From NCBI GenBank assembly GCA_016185465.1, contig JACPNO010000036.1, positions 1 to 64,000 on the forward strand: 64,000 nucleotides of DNA. The letters are read 5' to 3'. The notes below the pieces were generated by a model that saw only the letters and a list, made by a program, of their open reading frames with translations, was not told the origin of the DNA and searched no databases. Numbering within the stretch: position 1 is the first letter of the stretch; each line of letters opens with the position of its first letter. The stretch comes from Candidatus Solibacter usitatus. Lineage in GTDB: Bacteria > Acidobacteriota > Terriglobia > Bryobacterales > Bryobacteraceae. Below, piece after piece: positions 24,129 to 36,388 of the stretch. Position numbers and translations under genes: made by a program.

Positions 24129-26633
24129 TTATTCTTCGCGAAGGGCGGCCATGGGCTCGAGACTCGCCGCGCGCCGTGCCGGCAGGAAACTGGCGGCTAG
24201 CGCGACCGCGCCCAGTAGAGCAGCCGCGATAAGCAGCGTGGGCGGGTCGTGCGGCTTCAGCCCAAACAACAGCGAGCCCGCCGCGCGGCCGGCGGCCAGG
24301 GCCAGCGCCGTTCCGGCGATCAGTCCGACTCCCAGCAGCAGGGCGGCTTCGCGGAGGATCATTCGCAAAACATCGCCGCTGTTGGCTCCCAGAGCCATGC
24401 GAATGCCGATTTCGTTCTGCCGCTGCGCCACCATGTACGACATCACGCCGTACAGCCCGACCGTGGCCAGCAGCGCCGCCAGAAATCCGAAAAAGCTGGA
24501 CAGCGTGGCCATCAACCGCTCCCGCAGCAGCGAGTCCAGAATCTGACTCTTGAATACCTGAAAGTCGATGCTGATCTCGGGGCTGACCTCGGCGATCGAC
24601 CGCTTCAACGCCGTTACGAGAGTAGTCAGCGGCAGGCTGGAACGGACCAGAATTTGCGCGCCCTCATCGGGCGAAGCATCCTGCGCCGCGGGAAAGAACG
24701 CGATGGCTCTCTGCTCTTCACGCAGCTCGCCGTATTTGGTGTCCTTCACTTCGCCGATGACTTGATATTCCGGATCGGGTTCACCAGGTCCCTGCTCCAG
24801 GTGAAACGTCTTGCCAATGGGATTGGCGCCGCCCAGATATTTGCGCGTGAACGTCTGGTTTACCACCGCGACCTTGGGCGAGGTGAGGGTATCGTGATCG
24901 TTAAAATCGCGCCCCGCCGTGAGCGGCGTGCCGATGGTCTTGAAATAGCCGGGCGTGATGCGCGCCAGCCACGAATTGCCTTTGGACTGCCCTTGAATCC
25001 AGACATGCTGGTTCCAGCCGTTGCCGCTGATCGGCACGATGGTGGTATCGGCGGCGGCCTCCACGCCAGGAATGGCTTCCATGCGCGCGATCAGGTCGTG
25101 CTTAAAAACCTGGCGGCGTTCTTTGGGAAGATGCAGGCGGGTGAGGTCCGTTTGCATGATCAGAATGCCATCCTGGCGGAAGCCGGCATCCAACGTGGCG
25201 AGTTTGCGGAGGCTGCGAACAAACAGCAGCGCGCCCACCAGCAGCACCAGCGAGAGCGCGACTTGGGAAACTACCAAAATACGGCGCAGTCCGAAGCGCT
25301 CGCGGCTGGCGGTCATGCTGCGTCCGGAGGCTTTCAAGACTGCGCCCGGAGCGGTGTTGGTGGCGCGCAGCGCCGGCGCCAGCCCAAAGAGCACGCACGT
25401 GAATACGGCAAGCCCCGCGGTGAATCCGAGCACGCGCCAGTCGGGCTGCAAATCCACAAACAGCCGGTTGCCTTGCGTGCTGATAAACGAAACCAGAAAA
25501 CGGCTCAGGACCGATGCCAGCACTGCGCCAAAAGCCGCGCCCACGATAGCCAGCAGCAGGCTCTCGGCCAGCAACTGGCGGATAAGCCGGCCGCGCGATG
25601 CGCCCATGGCCAGCCGCACGGCGATTTCCCGCTCGCGGGCGGAGGCGCGCGCCAGCATCAAGTTGGCAAGATTGGCGCAGGCAATCAGCAGCACCAGGCC
25701 GGCGATCGACAGCAGCAGCCACAGCGGGTTCTCATAGCTCTCACGGAGCTGGGAAAGCCCCGTGCCGCCGGGAAACGCGCCCAGTTTGTAAGCCAGATAG
25801 TACTTCACCATGTCCGGGCGATACGTGGGCGGCACGGTTGGGTCGAACACGGCCGGTGAGAGGGCGGCCAGCTGAGCCGAGGCGCGCGTCAGCGTTACGC
25901 CGGGCTTGAGGCGAGCCACCAGAGCCAGCCACCAACCATCGCGCCGATCGAGCCGCGAGTATTCGGCTTTGACGGCCGCCTCTGAGCAAATCGGCACGGC
26001 GACGTCGAAGCTTTTCCCCACTTCGATGCCATTGAAACCTTCTCGCGTGACGCCGATCACCGCGAACGGATACGCGTTCAGCGTTAGCGTTTTCCCCAGC
26101 GCCGAAGGCTGACCGCCGAATTCACGCTGCCAGAACGAATAGCTGATGACGACGCCGGGAGAGCCGCAGCCGCGGCGATCGTCGGCAGCGTTGAAAACCC
26201 GGCCCAGCACCGGCGGCACACCCAGCACGTTGAAAAAATCGCCGCTCACCCAGATTCCCTGCGCGTTGCGCACCTGCCCGCCGCGCGCCAGGTTGAACGT
26301 TTCGTTGCTCCAGGCGGCGATCCCGGAAAACGCCTGCTGATGCTCGCGAATCTGCTCCCACATCGGATTGGTGATGTCCGGATGTTCACTGCTGAAGGAG
26401 CCGGATGCGCGGTCGCGGTTGGCAATTTTCACGGTGGCCAGCTGCTGCGGGTCTTGCACCGGGAGCGTACGCAAGCGAACCGTGTCCAAGAGCTGAAAAA
26501 TCGCGGTATTGGCGCCAATGCCGAGACCCAGCGACGCCACCGCGACGATAGTGAAGGCGGGGTTCAGGCGGAGAAGGCGCGCGCCGTAGCGCACATCCTG
26601 CCAAAGCGTGGATAGAAAGCGAGCGCTGGTCAT
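24129..26633 (-). CDS. ADOP-type (acidobacterial duplicated orphan permease) FtsX/MacB-like protein
   Basis: The protein has 834 residues. It has the start typical of the family (LWQDVRYGARLLRLNPAFT, then a helix GLGIGANTAIFQLLDTVRLR), a large periplasmic MacB-like domain, three helices with ACANLANLMLARASARERE and RLAMGASRGRLIRQLL, and then a second repeat of the same plan ending IGIRMALGANSGDVLRMIL and PARRAASLEPMAALREE. No ATPase gene is adjacent, as is typical of ADOP proteins. RBS AGGAAA before ATG 26633. The substrate is unknown. Confidence 0.92.
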   Translation of the reverse strand: MTSARFLSTLWQDVRYGARLLRLNPAFTIVAVASLGLGIGANTAIFQLLDTVRLRTLPVQDPQQLATVKIANRDRASGSFSSEHPDITNPMWEQIREHQQAFSGIAAWSNETFNLARGGQVRNAQGIWVSGDFFNVLGVPPVLGRVFNAADDRRGCGSPGVVISYSFWQREFGGQPSALGKTLTLNAYPFAVIGVTREGFNGIEVGKSFDVAVPICSEAAVKAEYSRLDRRDGWWLALVARLKPGVTLTRASAQLAALSPAVFDPTVPPTYRPDMVKYYLAYKLGAFPGGTGLSQLRESYENPLWLLLSIAGLVLLIACANLANLMLARASAREREIAVRLAMGASRGRLIRQLLAESLLLAIVGAAFGAVLASVLSRFLVSFISTQGNRLFVDLQPDWRVLGFTAGLAVFTCVLFGLAPALRATNTAPGAVLKASGRSMTASRERFGLRRILVVSQVALSLVLLVGALLFVRSLRKLATLDAGFRQDGILIMQTDLTRLHLPKERRQVFKHDLIARMEAIPGVEAAADTTIVPISGNGWNQHVWIQGQSKGNSWLARITPGYFKTIGTPLTAGRDFNDHDTLTSPKVAVVNQTFTRKYLGGANPIGKTFHLEQGPGEPDPEYQVIGEVKDTKYGELREEQRAIAFFPAAQDASPDEGAQILVRSSLPLTTLVTALKRSIAEVSPEISIDFQVFKSQILDSLLRERLMATLSSFFGFLAALLATVGLYGVMSYMVAQRQNEIGIRMALGANSGDVLRMILREAALLLGVGLIAGTALALAAGRAAGSLLFGLKPHDPPTLLIAAALLGAVALAASFLPARRAASLEPMAALREE

Positions 26634-26708
26634 ATTTTCCTCTTGGACGCCTCGCCGGGCTTGCGGTTAGCCTCTAACGTAGCAAATCATCTGAGCGGGC
26701 AAACCTGG

Positions 26709-26725
26709 CCAGATCTGGCTATAAT
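26709..26725 (+). promoter_or_regulatory. Toxin-antitoxin promoter with adjacent palindrome
   Basis: TATAAT (26720-26725) lies 7 bases before the antitoxin GTG, so the message appears leaderless. The perfect palindrome CCAGATCTGG (26709-26718) directly abuts the -10 box and is a plausible autoregulatory site for the antitoxin. Confidence 0.45.
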
Positions 26726-26732
26726 TGGCTAT

Positions 26733-27017
26733 GTGAAGACCGAAGTGAAAATCGCGGAACTCAAAGACAAGCTGAGCGCCTACCTGCGGCTGGTGCGCGA
26801 GGGCCATGAAGTGATCATCAAGGATCGCGACACGCCAATTGCCCGGCTGACGCCCTACCGGGAGAGGCCAATGCGGCTGATTCTTCGCCCCGCCATCGGG
26901 TCACTCAAAGACATCGATAAGATGCGCTTCCGAAGACCCAAGGGACTGAAGCCTGGGGATGTTGAGCGCGCTCTCAAGTGGTCTAAACGCGACGTCTGGG
27001 ACAAGGGTTTGGTGTGA
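26733..27017 (+). CDS. Phd/YefM-type antitoxin
   Basis: The 94 residues start at GTG 26733 (KTEVKIAELKDKLSAYLRLV, then GHEVIIKDRDTPIARLTPY), the standard Phd/YefM DNA-binding fold. The C-terminal tail (KRDVWDKGLV) is the likely toxin-binding part. The stop overlaps the toxin start by GTGA. The open frame extends upstream to 26643, but that extension precedes the promoter and is not family-like. Confidence 0.85.
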   Translation: MKTEVKIAELKDKLSAYLRLVREGHEVIIKDRDTPIARLTPYRERPMRLILRPAIGSLKDIDKMRFRRPKGLKPGDVERALKWSKRDVWDKGLV

Positions 27018-27445
27018 AAGCCTACCTGGACTCATCGGTTATCTTGCGAAGAGTCCTCGATCAGCCTGAAGCCCTCGGCAATTGGGACCAATGGGACTTG
27101 GCAATTGCGAGCGAACTGGCGCGCGTGGAAACGTCTCGCGCCATGGACCGGCTGCGCTTAAGCGGTCGAATGACTGACGACGATTTGGCTGAAATGCGGG
27201 ACTTACTGCGCTCCTTGATGAACCGTTTGTATCTGGCGCCGATTGCGCCCGAGGTGCTGGAGCGGGCGGCGGCACCGCTTCCCGTTGTGGTGGGGTCGCT
27301 CGACGCAATTCACCTTGCCACCGCCTTGCTTTGGATGGACGACCACCGCGAGACGCTGCTGTTCGTCACTCATGATGCGCGCCTTGCCGTGGCAGCGCGC
27401 CTTTGCGGATTGGAAGTGAGTGGGGCAGGTCTCCGACCTGCCTAG
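27014..27445 (+). CDS. PIN-domain (VapC-type) toxin ribonuclease
   Basis: The 143 residues begin KAYLDSSVILRRVL, with the first catalytic Asp, then SELARVETSRAMD (Glu) and SLDAIHLATALL (Asp), followed by FVTHDARLAVAA with the fourth acidic residue. VapC-type toxins cleave tRNA or rRNA and are neutralised by the co-translated antitoxin. The last nine residues (VSGAGLRPA) are encoded by the left arm of the palindromic repeat at 27419, so the native C terminus has been replaced or extended. Confidence 0.85.
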   Translation: MKAYLDSSVILRRVLDQPEALGNWDQWDLAIASELARVETSRAMDRLRLSGRMTDDDLAEMRDLLRSLMNRLYLAPIAPEVLERAAAPLPVVVGSLDAIHLATALLWMDDHRETLLFVTHDARLAVAARLCGLEVSGAGLRPA

Positions 27446-27484
27446 TGAGGAAATCTACGACAGCGGGTCGGGGACCTGCCCCAC

Positions 27485-27486
<2 letters not shown>
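27419..27486. repeat. Palindromic REP-like element, second copy
   Basis: Inverted arms at 27419-27442 and 27465-27486 match the element at 14693-14763 with few differences. The left arm is translated as the end of the vapC-like gene, and the right edge (TAAGTGGGG on the minus strand) supplies the TAA stop of the CoA-binding gene. It therefore sits exactly between two convergent genes and shapes both 3' ends. Confidence 0.85.
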
Positions 27487-30387
<2,901 letters not shown>

Positions 30388-30401
<14 letters not shown>

Positions 30402-33400
30402 AATATTTGCTGGCGGGATCATCGGGATCGAGCGATGGCGAAGCGAACGCCGCGCGCTTTTCGATCACTGCATACATAGCAGGCAGCACCAGCAGCGTCG
30501 CTAGAGTGGCGGCCGCCAGTCCTCCAATCACCGCGCGTCCCAGCGGAGCGGTTTGGCCGCCGCTCTCGCCCAGGCCCAGCGCCATGGGCGTCATGCCGGC
30601 GATCATGGCGGCAGCGGTCATCAGAATCGCGCGCACACGTCCGCGGCCGCCTTCGAGCGCCGCGTCCACATTGGACGTTCCTTCGGCCCTATGCATCCGC
30701 GAGAACGTGATGAGCAGAATGGCGTTGGCGACCGCCACGCCGATCGCCATGATAGCCCCCATGAACGATTGCACGTTGAGCGTAGTGCCGGTCACAAGCA
30801 GCATCAGCGCCACGCCGCACAACACTGCCGGAACTGTGGAAAGGACTGCCAGCGCCATCCGGAACGACTGAAAATTTGCGGCCAGCAGCAGGAAAATCAC
30901 CGCGATCGAAAGCAGCAGGCCGACGCGCAAACCCGCGACCGTTTCGTTGAGCGGTGGAATCTGGCCGCGGACGTTCACCGTGACTCCGCGCGGCGGCGCG
31001 CCGGCGCGCTCGATCGCCGAACGCACTTCCTGGGCCACCTCGCTCAGCACTTTGCCGTGAATATTCGCTGTCAGGCTGATCAAACGCTGCATGTTGTAGC
31101 GGTCGATTTCTCCCATCATCGATCCATAGCGTACTTGTGCGACGTCGCCCAGCAACGCCCCAGCCCCGCCGCTCTTTGTGACCGGCAACTGTTCCACATC
31201 CGCGATGGAGGCAATGCGATTCTGCGGAATTTCCACCTGTATCTGAAACGCGTTGCCGCTCGCCGGATCGCGCCAATAATTGGGATCGACAAAGCGGCTG
31301 GATGACGTGGCTGCTACCAGCGACTTGCCGACGTCCGCCATCGTGAGTCCAAACTGTCCGGCGCGGTCGCGATCTACGGCCACGTTCACTGTCGGGTAGT
31401 CCAGAGGCTGGGCGTATTGCAAATCCCGCAGCGAAGCGATCTTGACCATTTCCAGACGAAGCTTTTCCGCATACGGGCGGCTGGCAGCCAGGCTGGGGCC
31501 TTGCACGGCAACTTCGATAGGAGCCGGCGAACCAAAGCTCATTACCTGGCTCACGATGTCGCCCGCCTCGAAGGCAAATGTGCTGCCGGGCAGGAGCTGA
31601 GGAAGTTTTTCGCGCAGCCGTTCCTTCAACGCTTCCCCGCTGAGCCTGGCAGTTGGCTTGAGTGAGACCAGCAGCACGGCTTCGTGCGGCCCGCTGGTGA
31701 ACAGGTAGATCGTGTTCACCGGATAGCTGGCCGGCTGCACGCCGATGAACCCCATGCTGATGGCGACGTCATCCGCGCCCACTTCCTGGCGGATTCCGTC
31801 CATGGCCTTGAGCGCAATCAACTCCGTCCGTTCGATGCGCGTTCCGGTCGGAGCGCGCAGGCGGAGCTGGAATTGCCCGGTATTTACAGTGGGAAAAATC
31901 TCGGTCGCCAAGTGGGGGATGAGCACCCACAGCAGTACTCCGGCAGCCACTAGGTAAATCGCCACCACCGGCCAGCGAAACCGCAGTAAAGGCCGAAGCA
32001 GCGCGGCGTATAGGTTGCGAAGTGTTTCCCCGTCCTTCGCGCTTTCGCCCGAACGCATCACCCAGGTTGCCATCACCGGAACCAGCGTACTGGAGAGCAA
32101 ATAGGACGACACCATAGCAAAGCCCACGGCGAGCGAAAGCGGCACAAACAATTGGCGGCCCACGCCCACCATAAAAAACGAAGGCACGAAAACAGCCAGC
32201 ACCGAGAGCATGGCGAGGAAACGCGGAACAGCGGTCTTGCGGCACGCATCGAGGACCGAACGGGCTCGCGACAAACCGCCTGCCATGTGGGTGTGAATGT
32301 TCTCGATCTCAACGGTGGCTTCGTCGACCAGCACGCCCACCGCCAGCGCAAGGCCACCGAGCGTCATGATGTTGATGGTTTGGCCCGCGCCCCACAGCCA
32401 GACCACCGCCGAGAGTAGTGCAAACGGAATGGTCGTGATCACGATGAATGAGCTGCGCCAGTCGCGTAGAAACAGCAGCACCATGATTCCCGTGAGCGCC
32501 GCGCCCAGAAGACCTTCGATGATCAGGCCGCGAATGGCATTCACCACGTAGCCGGACTGGTCGAATTCGATTCGTATATCGACATCCTCCGGTGACGCGT
32601 TCTTCATAGCGGGAAGCGCGGCGCGCACCCGGCGAATCACGTCCAAAGTGGAGGCGTCGGCGCGCTTGGTGATGGGAATGTAAACCGTGCGCCGCCCATT
32701 GACATGCGCGTAGCCGGTGACGATGTCGGTGCCATTCTCGACCACCGCGATGTCGCGCAAATAGACCGCCGGACCGCTGCCGCTGCGCACCGGCGTAACG
32801 GCCAGCTCTTGCAAATTCGCGCCGATCACGGAATTGGAGGTCGCGATGCGCAATAAATTCTCCGTGCGCACGTTGCCGGCCGGCATCACCGCCGTACCGC
32901 GATTCACGGCGGCGATCGCCTCCTCCGGAGAAATCTTGTAGGCGCTGAGCCGCTCCGGATTCAGGCGCACCACGATCGTTCGCTGATTCCCGCCAAAGGG
33001 CGGCGGCGCGGAAACGCCGGGCAGCGTCGCGAAGAGCGGGCGCACGCGGTTGAGCGCGATATCCTGCATCTCCGCCGGGCTGCGAATGGGGCTGGAAAAA
33101 ACCAATTGGCCAACCGGCACGCTGCCGGCGTCGTAGCGCACGATAAATGGCGGAACCGCGCCAGGCGGCATGAAAGCGCGCGCCCGGTTCACATAGCCAA
33201 CTACTTGCGCAGCCGCTTCGCTCATGTCGGTACCCGGCTGGAAAACCAATTTCATCAGCGCCGCGCCCTGTATGCTTTTGGATTCTACGTGCTCAATACC
33301 GGTGATGTAGAGGAAGTGATACTCGTAGTAATACGTGAGAAACCCTTCCATCTGCGCCGGATCCATTCCGCCATACGGCTGGGCCACGAAAATGGCCGGC

Positions 33401-33525
33401 GCGCCCAGATTCGGAAAAATGTCCACGCGCATCCGCAGTATGGCGAGGTACGAACAAAGCGCGACGGAAAACACCGCCACCAGAATGGTGATCGGCCGCC
33501 GCATTGCTGTCAGCACCAGCCACAT
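30388..33525 (-). CDS. RND-family efflux pump permease
   Basis: The protein has 1045 residues from ATG 33525, which has AGGGGAG six bases upstream inside the preceding gene. It has twelve membrane helices in the RND plan, with two large periplasmic loops. The helix-4 signature reads [18 protein letters not shown], so the second acidic residue of the usual DD pair is Glu. The helix with [14 protein letters not shown] contains no Lys at the usual relay position. It resembles acidobacterial HAE-type multidrug pumps more than metal pumps, but the substrate is unknown. Confidence 0.92.
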
Positions 33526-33527
33526 AA

Positions 33528-34898
33528 CTAGCTCCCCTGCCTCGCCAGCGCGAGGAGCGGCTCCAGATCGCCCAGCGCCGCCGTGAGATGCAGAATGGCT
33601 CGCCATACGCTGAGCTTGGCCAGGGCGTCGTCGATCTCCGACTGTGTGAGTATGCGCTCGGCCTCGGCCACTTCCACAATGGTTGCGAGCCCCGCTTTGT
33701 AGCGCGCCGCGGCCTGCTGCTCGGTCGCGCGCGCGGCTTCAAGCTGCACCGGAGTGTTTTGCGCAATGCGCTCGGCGCCGCGCAACTCGGCTTTGGCTTT
33801 TTCGATTTCGCCTGTCAGGTCTTGGACAATCTGCGCATAGCGCGCGGCTTCAGCGCGTTCATGAAAATGTTCGACTTCCTTGCGCGCGCGCAGCGAGGGC
33901 AGATCGAGTGCTGGAAACGTCACGCTCATGGCCACCGCCCAGTTCTGTATGTTGGGTCCGAGTCCACTGGCCGCGCCTCCGGTCGACCCGTCGGGCTGAA
34001 TGCCGGTGCCGCGTGCGAAGGTAGTCCCCTGCAAATTGAAGCGTGGAAAGTACGACCGGTCAAGCGCTTTTTCCCGCGCCTTTACTTCGTCGACTGCCGC
34101 GTTCTGGGCAACCGCCAGCGGATGCCGGGAAAGATTCGCCGCCGTGGTGTCGGGCTCACGCGGCAGCTCCAGCCAAGGTCCGCGAGCAACGTCGGCGTCG
34201 GCGGGCGGTACGCCCAACAGTTGCGCCAGCGCGGCGCGCCCTACTTCCACGGCTTGCTCAGCCTGAATGAGCTGGGTCTGCGCCAGTGCCAGTTCTGCCT
34301 TGGCTCGCGAGGCTTCGGCGCCGGGGCGCAATTCGTTTTTCACCAGCACATTGACGGATTCGGACAGCGTACGAGCGCGTTCCACCCCCGCGCGGGCGGC
34401 GATCACGGTTTGCTGGGCTGCGTGAATCGTGAGAAAAGCGTCGGCTGCGCCCACGCCCGCTTGTAATCGCGAGACAGCGACCGTCGAGCTGGCGCGGTCG
34501 CGGGCCGATTGCGCCGCCTCCACATTGGCTCGGCGCAATCCAAAATCGAATGGCTCCCAGGAGACCAGCACGCCTACCGCGGTTCCCCACACATTGTCCA
34601 GTGAATTGGTGCGAAGCACCGGTCCGGAAATGGAGGAAATGACGGGCTGCGGCAGCAGCAATCCAAAAACGTTGTTATGGGTGCCGCGATTCACCTGCGC
34701 CGCAAAATCCACGCGCGGCAGGTAGCTGGTGCGAGCCAGGTTAATTCCCGCTGCCGCGGCAGACACCTGCTCGAGAGATGCACGGACCCCCGGATACTGG
34801 TTCATCGCCTGGCTGACGGCCTGTTCGAGAGTAAGCTGCGCGCACGAAGGCAGCGCCAAAGCCGTCATCGCGATACTGATCACCAAGAGTTTGTTCAC
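33528..34898 (-). CDS. TolC-family outer-membrane efflux channel
   Basis: The protein has 456 residues from GTG 34898, with signal peptide [19 protein letters not shown]. There are two homologous OEP repeats, with [20 protein letters not shown] in the first and [20 protein letters not shown] in the second. The domain order (long helical barrel, beta-barrel strands) is standard for TolC/OprM. It overlaps the RBS of the pump gene and follows the PadR gene by 2 bases, so it is part of the efflux operon. Confidence 0.92.
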   Translation of the reverse strand: MNKLLVISIAMTALALPSCAQLTLEQAVSQAMNQYPGVRASLEQVSAAAAGINLARTSYLPRVDFAAQVNRGTHNNVFGLLLPQPVISSISGPVLRTNSLDNVWGTAVGVLVSWEPFDFGLRRANVEAAQSARDRASSTVAVSRLQAGVGAADAFLTIHAAQQTVIAARAGVERARTLSESVNVLVKNELRPGAEASRAKAELALAQTQLIQAEQAVEVGRAALAQLLGVPPADADVARGPWLELPREPDTTAANLSRHPLAVAQNAAVDEVKAREKALDRSYFPRFNLQGTTFARGTGIQPDGSTGGAASGLGPNIQNWAVAMSVTFPALDLPSLRARKEVEHFHERAEAARYAQIVQDLTGEIEKAKAELRGAERIAQNTPVQLEAARATEQQAAARYKAGLATIVEVAEAERILTQSEIDDALAKLSVWRAILHLTAALGDLEPLLALARQGS

Positions 34899-34900
34899 GC

Positions 34901-35206
34901 CTATTTTCCTTCCACGACTTCTCGAAACAGCTCGCGCACTTTGCTCTTCGCCGCCAGCAGCGCCCTGCGCCCCAGAGGCGTAGCGCGATAAACCTTGCGC
35001 CGCGATTTTCCGTTGTGCTGCTCAGTCGACCGCAGGTAGCCTTTTTTCTCCAGCCCGTGAAGTAACGGATAGAGCGTGCCTGGACTGATGCGGTAGCCGT
35101 GCCGGGCGAGCTCTTCCACCATGCCTAACCCGAAGATCGGCTCTTCGACCGCGTGATGCAGCACATGCAGCCGAATCAAGCCCGAGTAAAGGTCGCGGTC
35201 GTCCAC
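34901..35206 (-). CDS. PadR-family transcriptional regulator
   Basis: The 101 residues form a PadR winged helix: HAVEEPIFGLGMVEELARHG, RISPGTLYPLLHGLEKKGYL, then the wing GKSRRKVYRATPLGRRAL and a C-terminal dimerisation helix. GTG start at 35206, five bases after the broken MFS gene. PadR proteins commonly repress adjacent efflux genes and respond to phenolic or drug-like ligands, so control of the downstream pump operon is a reasonable inference. Confidence 0.92.
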   Translation of the reverse strand: MDDRDLYSGLIRLHVLHHAVEEPIFGLGMVEELARHGYRISPGTLYPLLHGLEKKGYLRSTEQHNGKSRRKVYRATPLGRRALLAAKSKVRELFREVVEGK

Positions 35207-35210
35207 TTCG

Positions 35211-35474
35211 CTATGATAATCGATTTTCGTTTTCGATGTTAGAGTATCTACGGCCCCAGCGCCAATAGACGATGGTCCCGATCAGACCCAGCGCGCTCGC
35301 GCTCAGCAAATTGGCTTCCGGGGAAACTTTCCACAGCAGCGCCCCGCCCAGCGACCCAGCGCTGACTACGGTGTCGCGAATCAGATAGTATGCGCCGATC
35401 ATGCGCCCGCGCATTTCCGGCCGTGCGTAGCTGACGATCAGGGCTTTGCGTGCCGGATCGCCAAACTCCTTCAA
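35211..35474 (-). pseudogene. MFS transporter, C-terminal fragment of split gene
   Basis: The 87 codons from a TTG encode LKEFGDPARKALIVSYARPE and the last two to three helices (MIGAYYLIRDTVVSAGSLGG and LLSASALGLIGTIVYW). In related transporters this GLKEFG-type block follows a helix of about 20 residues that is absent here. The frame overlaps the N-terminal fragment by the four bases TTGA. The two parts appear to be one gene broken by a short deletion with frameshift. Confidence 0.75.
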
Positions 35475-36388
35475 GCCCTATGCGCCGTCATGAGCGCCAG
35501 CGGAAACACGGTGAAGAAAAAAAACGTCGCCACTACATACGGCTCGCGCCCGTGCCGGTCGGCATAATGCGCCACGGGAATGTAGCAGGCCATGGCCACC
35601 ACCATTTCGACGGCGGTGAGAATTCCCACCTGCGTCGCGGTGGCGTGGACGTTGTCCATCGCGTAAATGACGACCCAGGCGTAGGGGATGCGCTCGCAGA
35701 AACGCACCATGATGTCGCTCGCCAGCAGCCATTTGAGGCGATGATCGAAGCCGCGCACCACGCTCGTGAAACTGCCGCCGGTCGAGGCCACAGTGGGCGG
35801 CGCCTCATCCATACGCCACACCAGAAGCAGGCTGAGCGCGCCCATGGCGATCGAAATTGCCAGGCCGGCGCGCACGCCCTGTACGATTCCCAGCCGGTCG
35901 ATCAGCACGCCGCCGATGATGGGACCGGCGATGATCGGAATGCGCTTCACCAGCGATTGCACACCGATGCCCATGGTGTGTTTGTCGCGCGAGAGGCTCG
36001 CCGCCACCAGTGAAAACATTGCCGGCAGCGAGAGCGTGCTCCAGGCGAGGAACAGGAACATGCCGCCGATCACCGCCGTCCAGTGGGGAATGAACAGCAC
36101 CAGGGCGTAGCCGGCAATCGAAATGGCGTTGAAAGCCGCCAGCGCGCGGCGGTGCCCCCAGCGATCGGTGAGCACGCCTCCCGGCCATGCGTAAAGCGCT
36201 CCCAGCAGCGTTTTCAGACCGTCATAGAGGCCGATGATCAGGGCCGTCGCGCCCAGGGTTTCAAGATATTTGGGGACAAAGCGGGACCAGGTTTCCTCGC
36301 CCGCGCCGATGAGAACCACGGCGGCCAGCAGCAGCACCAGATTGCGCCGCAGGCCGAAGTACTCGGCGAATCTCAGGCGCGTCCCCAC
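35471..36388 (-). pseudogene. MFS transporter, N-terminal fragment of split gene
   Basis: The 305 codons from GTG 36388 encode nine to ten MFS helices, with the loop motif GVLTDRWGHRRALAAFNAIS and a second-half copy HYADRHGREPYVVATF. The frame stops after FPLALMTAHRA, just before the helix that should lead to the C-terminal fragment at 35211-35474. It overlaps the 3' end of hyuB by 16 bases. The substrate is unknown; function is doubtful given the break. Confidence 0.8.

Noticed and set aside
24249-25859. Plus-strand 536-residue frame
   Set aside because: Antisense shadow of the ADOP permease; low-complexity Arg/Gln composition.
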